Of a DNA stretch of 64,000 bases, positions 43,200 through 55,607 are shown in pieces. The translations under genes and the position numbers were made by a program. Source of the DNA: Pseudofabraea citricarpa (lineage: Eukaryota; Ascomycota; Leotiomycetes; Helotiales; Dermateaceae); NCBI GenBank assembly GCA_029641185.1, contig JAPWGK010000001.1, forward strand, positions 2,740,501 to 2,804,500, in the 5' to 3' direction. The notes beneath the pieces were generated by a model, which was not told where the DNA came from, ran no database searches, and saw only the letters and a program-made list of their open reading frames with translations. Numbering within the stretch: the first letter of the stretch is position 1; each line of letters opens with the position of its first letter.

Positions 43200-44361
43200 C
43201 TAGCCCTGGGTTTCTTGTGCCGCTTTCCGATTTATCTCTTCCACTCTGTCAAAGACTGCCATTGTATGATCCCATGCAGTCTGGCCCATGCCTTTCTCTC
43301 GATAGTCATCGAGAAGCTTTTTGCTTCCAGTTATATCACATTTCCAGTTTGCCAGATAAGAGCCACTGCCAGAGGCCTCATTCAAGCCTTTAGCCACTTC
43401 CTGATCATTAGAGATCGGAACACCAGAACTCGTGGGGCCGTTCGAAGGCTTCAGGGGCGGAAACATCCCGCTAGTCGCCAGGTACAATTGTCGCTGGCCC
43501 GTCTCCTCAGGACTGACGGTGAAGGGATAAATTATTGGTGTAAGAAGCTTCCACCCAATTCTACCCCATAGTGGCAGATCACGAGAAATTGGAGTCAATA
43601 CTATACCTGGAGCAGAGTGAACGAAAGTGGTGCCTGGTTCTCGCTTCGAAAATTCCTCTGTCATGAAGCTATTCATGACAATGGTATGATTTGCACACTT
43701 CATACCGGAGAATGACTTTTTCAGATCAATATCCTCGAAGTCAAACCCTGCTCTTTCTGTGCCTGCACCAAGAATGCTGAGAGCACGACTGAAATGTGGA
43801 GGTTTTGTTGTTGCAGCATGGAGGAGAGGCTGGAGATTGGCGATGAACCGCATGCGAGAGTAGTAGTTGAGGGTGAATTTGCGATCAAGGCCTTCCGGGG
43901 ATTCTATCGCAATACTTAGTTACCATCAAATACAGGATGTCGGATCGTATACCGTCCCGCCCTCTAAGCGTGAGGTTTCCCTGCGACTGGATAAGGAGAT
44001 TAACGTGCTCCTCCTTGCCCGCAATCTCCTTGCAGACTCGATCAACTTCAGCTAGCTCGGTCACATTTGCTCGTATGAATTCCACCTTAGCATCTTTATT
44101 TAATTCCGAACACTCGCCGATGATTCGGGTTGCAGCCGCGTCGCTGCGGCCAACGAGGTAGACACGCGGGGAAATGGTCTTGTGGACGAAGGTCTTCGCA
44201 ACTGCTTCACCAATCCCAGAAGTGCCTCCAACTGCGCTTCGAATTCAGTATGGTTTCAAGATCAGGAGACAATATCCCTATTCACCAAAGACTGCCACGA
44301 GACCGGGGCCGAGCTCCCGCAGTCTTGTGTTAGATGCTTGGACGACTTGAAGGGGCACCAT
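43200..44361 (-). CDS. Short-chain dehydrogenase/reductase-like protein without an obvious YxxxK
   Basis: Three exons: 44361-44286, 44231-43953 and 43903-43200, giving 352 residues. Intron 1 splits the nucleotide-binding loop, which reads VFVGGTSGIGEAVAKTF when joined (G-G-T-S-G-I-G). RVYLVGRSDAAAT follows as the second strand with an Arg suggesting NADP(H) use. The NNAG-equivalent is LLIQSQGNL. At the position of the catalytic Tyr-x3-Lys I see SFSGMKCANHTIVMNSFMTEEF instead, so the canonical pair is not evident. A group of fungal SDR-like proteins shares this; they may be reductases with a different mechanism or non-catalytic. Cytosolic; no function assigned. Confidence 0.88.
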
Positions 44362-47325
44362 GGTTTGTTTGCTTGGATTCAGATTCAGCGTTGAGTGAAT
44401 CAATAAGCGTTGGAATTGATGATAGAAGGTTGAGGGTCTCTAAGTGAGATGAAAAGGATTCACCATCGATAGATGAGGTTCATTCAGCCTTGTCGCAACG
44501 TAGGCCTGGCAGCCTAAATCTCGTGATCTCTAATCAACACGTGATTGTGATCGACTTCTATACCTATGTGCAATTTCAAAGCCACGAGCACAGAGTAGGT
44601 ATCTATTAAAACTAACGTTTGATAATAAATACAAGTTTATAGATGAGAAACATGTTGACACTTTTCGAAGAAACGATGTTATAGGTTTAAACATCACGAG
44701 GTGATGGGAAGAATCAAGTCTGGATTTGTTCAAAATTGAAATGTGAGCTCATTCAAGCCGTGACAATAGTTTTAGGCTGGATATCTGGGACTCTTTCTTC
44801 AATGTTTTAGGTGAAAGTATTTTAATCAAACGTAGATAAGTATCTGCAGTGAAGGCTCCTTTACTCCATCAGCGCTCGGTTAAACGAGAAGAATTAGGAA
44901 TTCATACATATAAATTTGTCTGGTATGCCTTTAACTCTGGTGACATTTCCAAAATTAGCATCGAGAGTTTTGAGATATTTCAGTTCCAGTTCATGTCGCT
45001 TAAAACCCGTTACAAATAAGCTCGAGCCAACTTATTTCCTGTTATACTTCCCAACAAGTAATAGCAGGCCATCATAATATGAAAATAAGCAGTAAAGACT
45101 TGCCTAAACCCCCGAATAAGAGAGCTGCAGCATAGACATCAAGAATCATAGATTTCTTCAGTCAAACCCAAAGCCGAGTGTTGAAACAAGGCATCTTCAT
45201 GTGATAGCTCACAGCTTTCACCTGAGGGCTGAGAAGTTGCCTCGAGACTCCTGTCTTTGTTTTCAGGTTAGCTAGCCACGTATGAGTGTTGTTTTGATGG
45301 TTGAAAATGCAAGATGTCTGTATCTGGTGATTGTCAAGGGGGAAATGGGAAAAGGTGTGAGTTTTGTTAGAAACGGTAGTGCATTATATGATTCCCAGTC
45401 CAGGCATCAGATGACCTAAAAAGAAAAAACCGAGAAAAAAAACCAGAGGCGCTGGGAAATCGCTTGATAATGCCTGTCAGGCCAAGGTAAGAATGGGGGT
45501 TAGCCATGATGTTATGCTTAGCTGAATACAGAACTCTTACCGTTTGTGAATTTTTGACACTTAAAAGCAATCAACAAAGCTTGTTCAAATGCAAGAATGA
45601 AACTGTCGCAAAGCATGGTGACTTACAGATACTCGTTCTTATTTAATTCCTAGAGCGAGCCGAGCATTCCTTATTGGAGCAATCTTCAAAGTACGGTACT
45701 TTTCAAAACCAATGCAGATAAATGAAACAAGTATTAAAGCTTATGATCTCTCCCTCTCTTCTGAAAATAGGTGTGACAATTTCACAGGAAAGGGGAGGCG
45801 ACATCTGTGTAGGTGTACCAATTGTTCTGGGTTCCTATGATGTTGCTTTTCACCTACTTACATGGTTACGATATCACCCCAGAGGATCTGCACAAAGTAA
45901 CAACCCCGCTGATCGGAGGAGATAATAGCCACGAATCAAAACTCGTATGTAGTCGTACAGTAATTTGCTGCAGGTTGCCACTCGCCAAGAACAGATCTAG
46001 AATCTGGATGGTTAAATGACCTTCCCCACTTGAGAGACGTAAACCCAACACTCCGGTTCGTTAGAAATTCTTCTAAGGAAGATTTAAGGTAACATTTAAG
46101 CTTATAGTTTGGAGCTAGAATATACAGTATCGTGGTTCCGGGGAATCGTCAACACTTGGCTTGCGTTAAGGAGGACTGCGATCTGCTGCTATAGATTCTC
46201 ATCTATAACGCGTCCGATGCATCTCTTGCATTAAAACGTTAGGTGTTTTTTTTTTTGGTATTGGGACTTCCATAGGTATGTAAGTATGAGCTGCCACGTT
46301 ACTTGTGAAACCTTCAGTCGCTCTGCTAAGCCAGCAAATTCAATGCAAGTTCCTGATTCTTGGATTCCGAGTCGATTGTACATAATGGTGCTACCAGAAC
46401 TTTCGGTAATCTTCGGGACAAATTATGACCCTGACGAGGGATAGATCCAGGAGACAATTTTCGTGAGGGGTCGGTTGCTTGCCAGTTATTCAGATTGTTC
46501 GAGCACAACTTGCTGCGATATTCATCTCACTATACTTGCACGGTGAGAAGTTCGATCTTTCGATTAAAGGGTCTGCATGCTCCAACTTTGATGTTGGATA
46601 ATTGAGAAGAGGTCTCCTGCAGAGATTGATGAACGGCTTTAACAGAACAGGGGTCGTTACATGATTTCTAAGAAAATCCCCAGTACTGACTGATATTGTC
46701 ACGACTGTCAGAAATTTTGAGCTACTTTAAACCATGCTCTTACCACGCATAACCAGGCTCTGCAAGCGGTGTAGCTTCTTCATAAACGCAAAGCTAAGAG
46801 AGCCAAGACTGCGCGATATGACATCGGCATCCCGGCCAGGGAACGGTCGGCAGTGCAAAGCCGCCGGCATTGGACCGATCTCTTGGGGTAACCTGGAGCT
46901 TGGAGGCTGGAGAATTGGGGAGTGGAGAAAAATGTTAACAATTGACAGAGCTTTGTTCAACTCTATTGTGCCTTCCAAATCTTGCTCAGAGGACCTGGGA
47001 ATGCCCTGGGCCAATCCGAAAACACTCAGCCCATGGGGAAGGGAACAAATCCCAGCTAGATGTTCCTCTTGGAGGCCTAAGCTGCGATCTGACTGGTACT
47101 CGGAACCCAAATAATGGTTGGGATCTTCGGATCTTGGATTGGTTTTTTACCAGCCTCGTGGATTTAATTCACGGCGCCAATATGTACTTCGGACGATGGC
47201 CCGCTCATGATAGGAACAATTCTGGAAAACTAATGCGGAACTGCGGACGATGACGATATTCGGAGCTTGCTTGCCACAATTAAAACCGCGAGTTATTTCG
47301 CGACAGCAGCAGTGCAGCACTGGCT

Positions 47326-47531
47326 GTGGGGTTCGGGGCTCCATCTTCAAGGCGGGCGGGCTCGGGGCAACTACATACAGCACTACTCATGTTCTGTGCC
47401 GTGCTTAAATTCTGTACCCTACTGTATGAGCTGTTTTTGAGGCGAAGCCAGGGCCCTTGATCCTTCAAGGTGACCCGAAATTGGTCGGTTACTTTTCCAG
47501 CTGTGCCTGCGTTGATCCTGGGGTAGCGGGG
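47326..47531. promoter_or_regulatory. Candidate CreA carbon-repression sites upstream of invertase
   Basis: Matches to the CreA consensus SYGGRG occur at 47326-47331 (GTGGGG), 47518-47523 (CTGGGG) and 47526-47531 (GCGGGG); the last two are a close pair, as CreA-responsive promoters often show. Binding is inferred only from sequence and from the sugar-related function of the downstream gene. Confidence 0.35.
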
Positions 47532-47859
47532 CCCTCCTTCTAATGGCCTCATCCTTTTGCATCCACTTCTCCACCTTGTGACTTGTTTGTTCTTTTCTTC
47601 TGCCAATCAATCCGCCTGGGCTTGACTAAAAGGGCCGAGATGTAATGAATGGTTCATCGCTATGCCATCCACTCGCCGAGAATTAGACTTCACTCTTCGC
47701 TTACAGCAGATGCTTTGGTGAAGAGATGGCTCTTGGACTTCGTCTTGGCATGTCTTATGCCCGACGATACTTTAGTCCACGAGAAAAATCGAGCTACCAG
47801 CACGATGGGTCGTGGCAAATTGACTTTGTGCCCTTCTCCGAGTTGGAACTGGCATTGTG

Positions 47860-47867
47860 TATAAAAG
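47860..47867 (+). promoter_or_regulatory. TATA box of the invertase gene
   Basis: TATAAAAG, 109 bp upstream of the ATG at 47969. Position and sequence are typical of a fungal TATA element. Confidence 0.55.
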
Positions 47868-47968
47868 CACTGCTGTGCCCGTTTTCCCAAAATGTCCCCT
47901 CATCCTCGTCGTTGGCAACCATCGTTACTTCACTTGCTAATTACTTGGTGTGTCGCTGATCTCGCATA

Positions 47969-49623
47969 ATGTTCTTCTCATTGATTGCCTCTGCGGCGCT
48001 GTACGCACTTGGTTCAGCCCAAGGCAATGCCACCAACACAAGTCTGCCTGCTGTCCCCACGGGTGTACCGATCGAGGGTGATTACACAGGCGACTTGAGA
48101 CCGCAGATTCATTTCTCTCCACCAAAGGCATTTATGAATGACCCCAATGGAGCTTTCCGGGACGCAAATGGTACATGGCATTTGTATTACCAGTGTAAGT
48201 TATAGAGAAATTTTAAGTTTCGGATTTGGTTCAAGTTAACTGACTTTTTGTAGACAATCCCACACAGATTGTTGCTGGAAACCAGCACTGGGGTCATGCT
48301 ACTAGTGATGACTTGTACCACTGGACAAATCAGCCAATTGCACTTTTCCCAGACAAAGTAGGCGACGGCATCTTTTCTGGATCAATTGTGATTGATTCAA
48401 ACAATACATCCGGATTCTTCCCAAACCAGACTGATGGAGTAGTTGCTATCTACACCCTCAACACACCCCTTGAGCAAACGCAGGAGATCGCTTATTCGTA
48501 CGATGGTGGCTACAGCTTCACTAAGTATGCCAACAATCCCGTGATCAGCATCAACTCGACACAATTCAGAGATCCAAAGGTCATCCGCTATGAAGACCAT
48601 TGGGTCATGGTAATCTCATACTCTCAGGAGTTTGTCATGGGAATTTTCACTTCCCCCGATTTGAAGGACTGGACTCATGCTTCCAACATTACCGATCTCG
48701 GACTTCTCGGACTTCAATACGAGTGCCCCAACCTTGTCAAGATCCCAAATGAGGGAGCAGAGGGCGATACCTATGTTCTCCTTATTAGCATCAATCCAGG
48801 AGCCCCACAAGGTGGATCTTTCACTGAGTACTTCCCTGGAACCTTCAACGGCACTCACTTCGAGCCGTTTGATGCCGCTACCCGTATTCTTGACTTCGGC
48901 AAGGACAACTACGCCGGACAATTCTTCTTTGAAGATGGTTCTCCTGATACCGACCCCGTATTCATTGGTTGGGCTAGCAACTGGCAATACACCCAACAAG
49001 TCCCAACTGGTCCTCTCGAGGGATGGAGATCTTCAATGACTATCCCAAGATCAGCACGCCTGAACAGCAACGAAGAGCGAATTGGCTACAATCTCGTCAC
49101 TGCACCATACGAGAACCTCGAGCCAGTGAAGGGTGATATCATTGGCGAGAACGACGCATTGGTCAACAACAGCATTACTATTGACTACTCTGCCGTTACC
49201 AGTGGAGCTGTCTACTTCGCTGTCAATGTTACCAACATCCCCAATGTCACTCTGTCCAAGGGAACGTTGAACTTCACTTTCACAGCCTCTAGCACCAACG
49301 AGAGCATCCAGGGCGGTTTCTTCTTTGGAGGAGACACTCCTTTCTGGCTTAACCGCGGCAAGGTCACCGGATTTGACAACCCATTCTTCACCGATAAATT
49401 CAGCACCAACAACCTCTTGCCATATCAGGTCAACAGCTTCTTGTTGGAGGGTGTCATTGACCGAAGTATTCTTGAGGTCTTCTTGGATGGAGGAGACCGA
49501 AGTGCTGTTGCAACTTTCTTCCCTGAAGGAAAGATGGACACACTCACGATCGGAACTAATGACATGAATAATGATGTTGGTGTTGATGCCAAGATTTGGG
49601 CTTTAGAGAGTGGATGGGCTTAA
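47969..49623 (+). CDS. Secreted glycoside hydrolase family 32 (invertase / fructan hydrolase)
   Basis: Two exons: 47969-48194 and 48254-49623, giving 531 residues. A signal peptide ([19 protein letters not shown]) is followed by the GH32 signature. The nucleophile motif is FMNDPNGAF (Asp near residue 58), the transition-state-stabiliser is FRDPKV (near 181-183), and the acid/base motif is YECPNL (Glu near 232). The last 170 residues form the usual beta-sandwich (RGGF-like GGFFFGGD, then [21 protein letters not shown]). Many N-x-S/T sites indicate glycosylation. It hydrolyses beta-fructofuranosides such as sucrose outside the cell. Whether it is an invertase, inulinase or levanase is not settled by these motifs. 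A TATA box and CreA-like sites lie upstream. Confidence 0.95.
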
Positions 49624-49927
49624 AAAACGTGTTTAAAGACGAGCCTTGATACGAATATTCAAAAGCTAATGATATGTATTATGACATTTTAAATGTATAT
49701 ATTCAAGACAACAGGTCAAGAACTATTGTTGCAGATAATTTGGTACCTCTGAAAATAGTGTGATCTGGCATGCGATTTTCTTGTTGCCAAATATCAAAAT
49801 AATACTGACCGTCTTTTTGGGCGGTTAGGTACATAAATGTAGACGACACACAAGAAGCCGAAGAAAAGCAAGGGAAAACTCGAAGAGAATCAAAGGCATA
49901 TCCCGTCGCCTTTTTTCAGGATGGCTT
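49624..49927. other. Convergent 3' intergenic region
   Basis: About 300 bp between two convergent genes; AT-rich, probably both 3' UTRs. Nothing else seen. Confidence 0.5.
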
Positions 49928-52900
49928 TCACTTATAGAGCACCGCTACAAGTGCTCCGCCAGAAATTAGAAAAGAGCCTATTCCGAAGCCTGCAGAGATA
50001 TCTTTTGCAAAAATTGACCAGAATAGCGATATCAAGAATCCAGAAATCGTGACTGCTAGAACGAAGAAAGTAAGAACTCCCATGTTTAGGCTTTCTTTAA
50101 TATGCACGCCCCACCCAATGGTAGGGGTGATTGGGTTGCATATGAGTTCCGTCTCCAGTTTGGTAGGAAGACGGTTCATCCACCAGTTGCCAGTACACTC
50201 ATGCGAGTTAAAGAAGAAATGCCAGAACCCTAACTCTGGCAGGTGTGTTTCGGTCGCAGGTGATAGTGGGCATGGTGAATAGGAGTATTGTCTATTTACA
50301 AGAACCATTTCTTTTGGTGGTAATGACGGAGCATAGATACTACCCACAAAATACTTTCTACCAGATCGATTAATAGGTAGAAGTTCGAACTAACCATGAT
50401 GTTAGTCTTGGGAAGACACCAGATATTCAAACCATCTACCTTTACTAGCTGAACTGTATCAGGAATATATAAGGAAAGAAACCTCAAAGGTTTCATTCTC
50501 AGTTTCTCATACTCAGCTCTAATGTTCGGAAAGAGTACGCCATCGCTGCCAAGGTAGGTCGTTTCTATATGGCTCATTTCTGTCATATATTTTCCAGTTT
50601 TGACACACAAGAACAAGAAGCTCCTCTGTCCCAGTGGAATCTGTGTAGTATTATTGGTGTCCAGAGGTGAAAGTGTAACCATCTGGATCGTATTAGCATC
50701 ATTTTCTGGGATCGAAGAGATTGTATTCGCGTCTGTGGCAGTGCTGGATGCCTCGTTTTGATCTTGCACCATGCTATAAGGCTGATTTGATCTGCCTGGG
50801 GAACTGGTTGTAGTGGGTTTGCGTGTATTAAGATACTCTTGGGATGTACGAGTTGGAATTGCCAGAGGAACATTTTCTCCGTAGAGAAATTGTCCACAAG
50901 ACTGCATGGATTAGTCATAGCCTTGCCGTTTCAGAAAATTGGTTTAGCTTACGCATTTCCATGTATCTGTTTGCTTATCTCCTTGTACATTTTGTGCTGC
51001 ATTGTGCATAAACCCCCCCAGTCTTGGCCATGATGCCAAAAAACAAAAATTGCCAACCGATATCAGATACCAAGTGAATAATTCCAGGGCTTTGGTAGGA
51101 ATCAGACGTGGAGTATGGCTTAGAATGGATATCGTAGAGTGTGTCTTCCTATTAACATAAGAGCAGGATTGTTGTCCAAAGGTTGAAAATGCTGCAGCGA
51201 TGGAGACGGACTCTCTGAATAGAATATCCAGATCGTAAGAGCTATTGTTAAAAGGATAATCGTAATCTTCGATATCTTCGTACCACGCCTTAGAATCCGT
51301 TGGTGCCTGGGCGTTGTAGCTAACCAACAATATTCGGCGTTTATGCTTGATCACGAAGGAATTTCGGTGTTTCTTTGGGGTTCGGAAAGAGTTCCACCGA
51401 AAAGGCAGTCCCTCTCTATGCAGTGAATATTCTTTTGAAAGATATTTTTCAATATCAAAACCAAAATGCTGGAGATCCTCCAGCCAAAACTGCAAGGCAT
51501 TTACATAAAGTATTAGGTCTAATACGGTAGAGCCATCATTCGTTCTAGCATGGATGTCAACTTCCTTTGACAAGAGATAACGTATAACATCCCGCCACTG
51601 TCCAGTATATTTGCCAATCCGTGGATTTAAGCTTATATATCTCATATTATCAAACGAATGACCTACCGACCCCTTATACTGAGAATACAACATGGCACTC
51701 GACGGGTGGAAAATGCATTCCAACCTTGACAGCACGGCATGGATTGGTCGTACTCCTTGAATGTCGCTCGCTTCTAAGTTAAAATGCACTTTAGTTTGTT
51801 GTTGAAGTACCCATAGATAAAGGCTTGCTGGCCCTCTATATCGATGAAGAAATGTCTGTAGCTTATAATCTGTGGCGTTCACATCCAAATTTGAATCTTG
51901 GAACATGAACCGGCAGAGGGACATAAAATCTCGATCAGTGTTCAGCCTGTTGGGAAAAGCTGCCAAAGCATGAAAAACAGTCCTTCTAATAGTAAGTGAT
52001 ATTCGGAATGGTAACAGAACAGTAGAGTGCGTACCTTCTTTCGACATCAACAGCGGCAGAATCTGCACCATGTTCTATCAAAAACCTGTACATCCCCAGT
52101 TGAAAATTTTCAGCAGAATACTAAGTTTTCTATTTCAGCCATTGGAAACCGGTTGATGTTCTTGACTAACCTACATGAAGAAGCGTCTTGCAGTTTGGGC
52201 CTCTGCTGGTGGCAGTGCAAGAGCCATTTTCAAAAGCCGCGCTCAACGCCTCAAGATTACCGTTCTTGCAATCTATAATGATTTGGTTATACAGAATTGT
52301 CCGAAATACCGTAAACGAGGGGAAAAAAGCTTGAAGAATCGATATTAAAATGCAGACAATTTCCCGAGTGTCGCCGAATTGAGATTTTTGTATACCTGCG
52401 GCTTATTTTCGAATCATAAATCAGCACCCCGCCTTTATTTGAAAGCTGGGCACTGGGCTCATAAAATGCGTTGTAAGTTCCAGTAAACTCTAGGGAGATG
52501 CGTCTCGGGAGGTGAAAAGTAATCGTCCGATTCCCTATGACTTTTATCTGGCATAGTGTTGAAATAGCTTCCTCTAGTTGCGTCGAACAGAGTTCGTCCC
52601 ATGACGGAACTTCAGTATGATAATCCATTGCAGAGAGCCCTCGTAGTATGGCATGGCAGCGTGTTAAGTAATAATAAGTTGAATTGTCCGGATAAATTGC
52701 GTCTCGGAGCACCCAAGTCTCGACTCAACTGAAGATCATTTGCAATGTCTGGAGCTGTTTGGTAAACACGGAGAATTTGGGACTTGACGTAAGATTATTT
52801 ATGATGCGCTCCATTTCATGTATGCAGTACCAGGAACGATCTTTATGATACCCGTCTTGCCCTGGCTGTGGGATTACTTGAATGCTTCAGTGCCCTTTAG

Positions 52901-53521
52901 ATTTTATTCCACATATGTTGAGGATTATTTAGAAACGTACTGTGAAAAGTTCAGTTGTGCTAGAACAAATATATTGCTTGCGTTTGCTAGTCTCTGATGG
53001 TAACTCTTCAAGCAAGCAGATGAGACGATGATGGGTTGGCCCGCGGTTCTTTTGCTGAAAATGGGGTAGACTGATTTATGAACATAACACTCAAGCTTTT
53101 CAAGGGTATCGAAGACGTTGGCAAATTGCTTTAGACATAATTCTACCCATTGATGTCCGATATCTGCGGATTCTGGTGCTAGGGTTTCTGAATAATCCCC
53201 GTACAAGAAGAAATCTCCGCTAGAATGAATAAAATCTAGAAAGTTGTAAATATTGTCTCCAAAGGCTGAGAGAAGGCCTGTGAAGTCCTCAATGCCTGCA
53301 ATATTATACGTTTCAGTGACCAAGGTACGGATATATCTGATACTTTTCTGAAGATCTTCTGAGATATCCGTTACTACCTGATAGATCGTCGATATGTCTT
53401 TTTCATTTTTGAGTTTAGCAAGCTCTGATTGAATTTTTAGTAAAGCTCTTCGTGATTGACCTGATGATAATGAAGGCTTTGAAGATGGTTTAGAGACCAA
53501 ATTCTGTTGTTTTAAGTCCAT
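49928..53521 (-). CDS. Large ankyrin-type protein with C-terminal membrane segments, interrupted by an in-frame TGA
   Basis: Seven exons fit in phase: 53521-52941, 52884-52310, 52272-52175, 52120-52035, 51985-50953, 50901-50395 and 50353-49928, about 1,101 codons. The N-terminus is helical (RRALLKIQSELAKLKNEKD). The middle has ankyrin-like segments: DCKNGNLEALSAAFENG, MYRFLIEHGADSAAVD and WRDVIRYLLSKEVDIHARTN. The C-terminal part has GWGVHIKESLN, two hydrophobic segments (VLTFFVLAVTISGFLISLFW and FLISGGALVAVLYK) and a SDGVLFPNIRAEY block seen in a lineage-specific fungal family. Codon 247 is TGA (52725-52727), with coding-like sequence on both sides. CGA to TGA would explain it, so this is probably a damaged gene or allele. 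Introns 2 and 6 are only 37 and 41 nt, so those borders are less sure. Function is unknown. Confidence 0.75.
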
Positions 53522-54941
53522 TTTATTTGGGCCAAGATATGGTTGACCAAAGCTAAGATCGAAGGGGAGTAGAAAGACTGAGGGCAGAAGGGCAGTCTCA
53601 GATGAGAGTAGTTGAAGTTGGATGGTTAAAGGGACAGGCCAGATAACGGAATATATCATCACAAGCACAAACAAACCACATCCTTCTTTTTTACGTACCG
53701 AGCATGCACTAGTAACTCTTTACGGCCCGAGAACTCTGCACAGGCATGCGGGATCGAATGGTGCGGCCATCTAGTTGCCGTTTTCATTTGTCTAGATACG
53801 GCACGGGGACATCACAAGCCATAAGGACTAGGCCGAAGCGATGTAAAAGAGACTTGGCATCTGCTTCGAGAAACTTTCAAGCCTTTTTCTGTGACGAGGC
53901 TTATAAAAATGCCTGGTTAAAAATGATGACTATTGTAAAACTACCAAGAGTGGGCGAAAACGAAGTTTGTAGTAGCTAGGCTGGAGGTTTGCAATTCCTT
54001 GAATGGCCCCAACCCAGCACATGTGGAATCCACGCCGAAAAGGTGGCTTTGGAGGCTACATCACATGAGTTCCTATTTGAAAGTGTGTTTTATATTGGTT
54101 TAGGAATAGAAGAAAGGAAAAGCGACGATGGGTTAAAATGTGAATATCTCAATAGAAGAATGGAATATTCGAAGCTTAGCAGTTCCAACCCGTTAATTTA
54201 GAAGCAGGCCAGATAGAATTTTCTTCTGAAAGCGGCAGATGTCTGTTCAGCCACTTGTTCAGCCACCGAAGGGTAGTATAAGTTCTTGGTTATACGAGTG
54301 TTAGGCACCGGATGAGGTTCGCGAGATAGATCGGATAGAATCCAAACAGAGGTGATTTTGACTGGATATAAGCCATTTAATACCTACATATACTTGAGAA
54401 GGCTAGATGTCCAGCAAATAAAGTGTGCCTTTTAGAAAATTCAGTTCAAATTATACGGCTTTTCTTAATTTCCACGTGAAGACATGTGAATCTGTAAAAA
54501 GCACGTGAGGATTTTTGTAGTTACTTATTATGATATTCAAAAAATACATAAAAAGGGATTTAAACATAATTATTCGCTTAGAAGACTTGACCAATAAGAA
54601 TAGGAAGAGGTCTTTAACTTGGAAAAGGATTTGGCACTGAGCAGAGATCCTCTTCGCCATGCAAAACTTCATGGGGTAGGCCGCTGAAAATCGAAATCAT
54701 TTGTCAGGTTGATCCTCTATCATAACTCATGCTTGATATAACTGCTAAACATTGGAAGGCAAAACTGGCTCGTATGTGTGCACGCTGGCGCAAAGATAAA
54801 AACTCAATTAAGTCGGTCTTGTAATCTAAGGAAAGTAGCATTTCGCCTTCGATCTTGTGTATGTTCTAACCCATACATCTCGTCTCCAAGCCGTTCAAAC
54901 TAACAAGCGTGTCTTCGTTATTCATTTGTAGGATAACCTCC
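53522..54941. other. Gene-free region, no gene seen
   Basis: About 1.4 kb. Two CACGTG boxes occur at about 54474 and 54503. No supported gene. Confidence 0.45.
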
Positions 54942-55607
54942 CTACTTTCCCTGCCAGTCATAGATCATTCTGATCTTCTTGACTTGGTCGCCCTTGATGA
55001 CGGTAACACGTCTGGTATATCTTCTCTCATCGCCAATCATAGCGAATCCCCAAACCTGATCTCCGGTCCAGCCACCAGCAGCATCAACAAAGGATTGGAT
55101 ATTTTTTTCGCCGTTGGGGCCACTATTCTCTTCCGCACCCTGAAGCCAATCCTCTTTGAGGTAGTCGTCATCGATAAGTCCCGAGTTGAGATCAAGCCAA
55201 CGACCCTTGCCCTTCAAATCCCCAAAGATGTGATCATTGTGTGAACGCTCAACCCAGTCAAGGGTACACAACTCAGTTGTTCCTTTGATACCTCCCGTAG
55301 CAGTTTGTTCGATGTCGATGTGTACGAGTCCTTGTTCGTCTGTGTACTGCTTAACGTGGAGGGTAACAGTGGCTAGGGCAATGGCCTTCCGGGTAAACCA
55401 GCCCACACCCTGCATGGCAAGGACTGGGTCGGGGTCATCAGAGAGCTTCTTGTTCTGGAAATGGAATTGTCAGTACCAATGTCAATATCAAGCAAGAGCT
55501 CCGGAGTGGGGTTAAGCGGGGTAGAGAGAACCAGGGGCAGAGTTGGAGCTTACCAGAACCCATTTACCTGAAAGATCTCCCAGGGTGATTTCTGCTGGTG
55601 CTGCCAT
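54942..55607 (-). CDS. Conserved fungal hypothetical protein, about 190 residues, lipocalin-like by pattern
   Basis: Two exons: 55607-55554 and 55454-54942 (intron 99 nt), 188 residues. The start MAAPAEITLGDLSGKWVL followed by NKKLSDDPDPVLAMQGVGWF is strongly gene-like. The body alternates short strands (ALATVTLHVKQY, VHIDIEQTA, TTELCTLDW) with a late RRYTRRVTVIKGDQVKKIRMIYDW. A GDLSGKW opening and strand-rich body resemble lipocalin/calycin-fold proteins that hold a small hydrophobic ligand; I cannot confirm it. No signal peptide, so cytosolic. It is divergent from ILV3, 716 bp away. Function is not established. Confidence 0.88.

Larger units (their letters stand above)
44362..47968. other. 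3.6-kb gene-free region
   Basis: The longest stretch without a supported gene. 44400-46700 is AT-rich with homopolymers (T10 near 46245) and no transposon signature that I can name. 46730-47640 is more GC-rich and is likely the extended upstream region of the invertase gene; overlapping open frames there on both strands show no domain. Confidence 0.45.

Noticed and set aside
46727..47253. Overlapping open frames on both strands
   Set aside because: Both are open because of GC-rich composition; no motif, and neither links to an exon.
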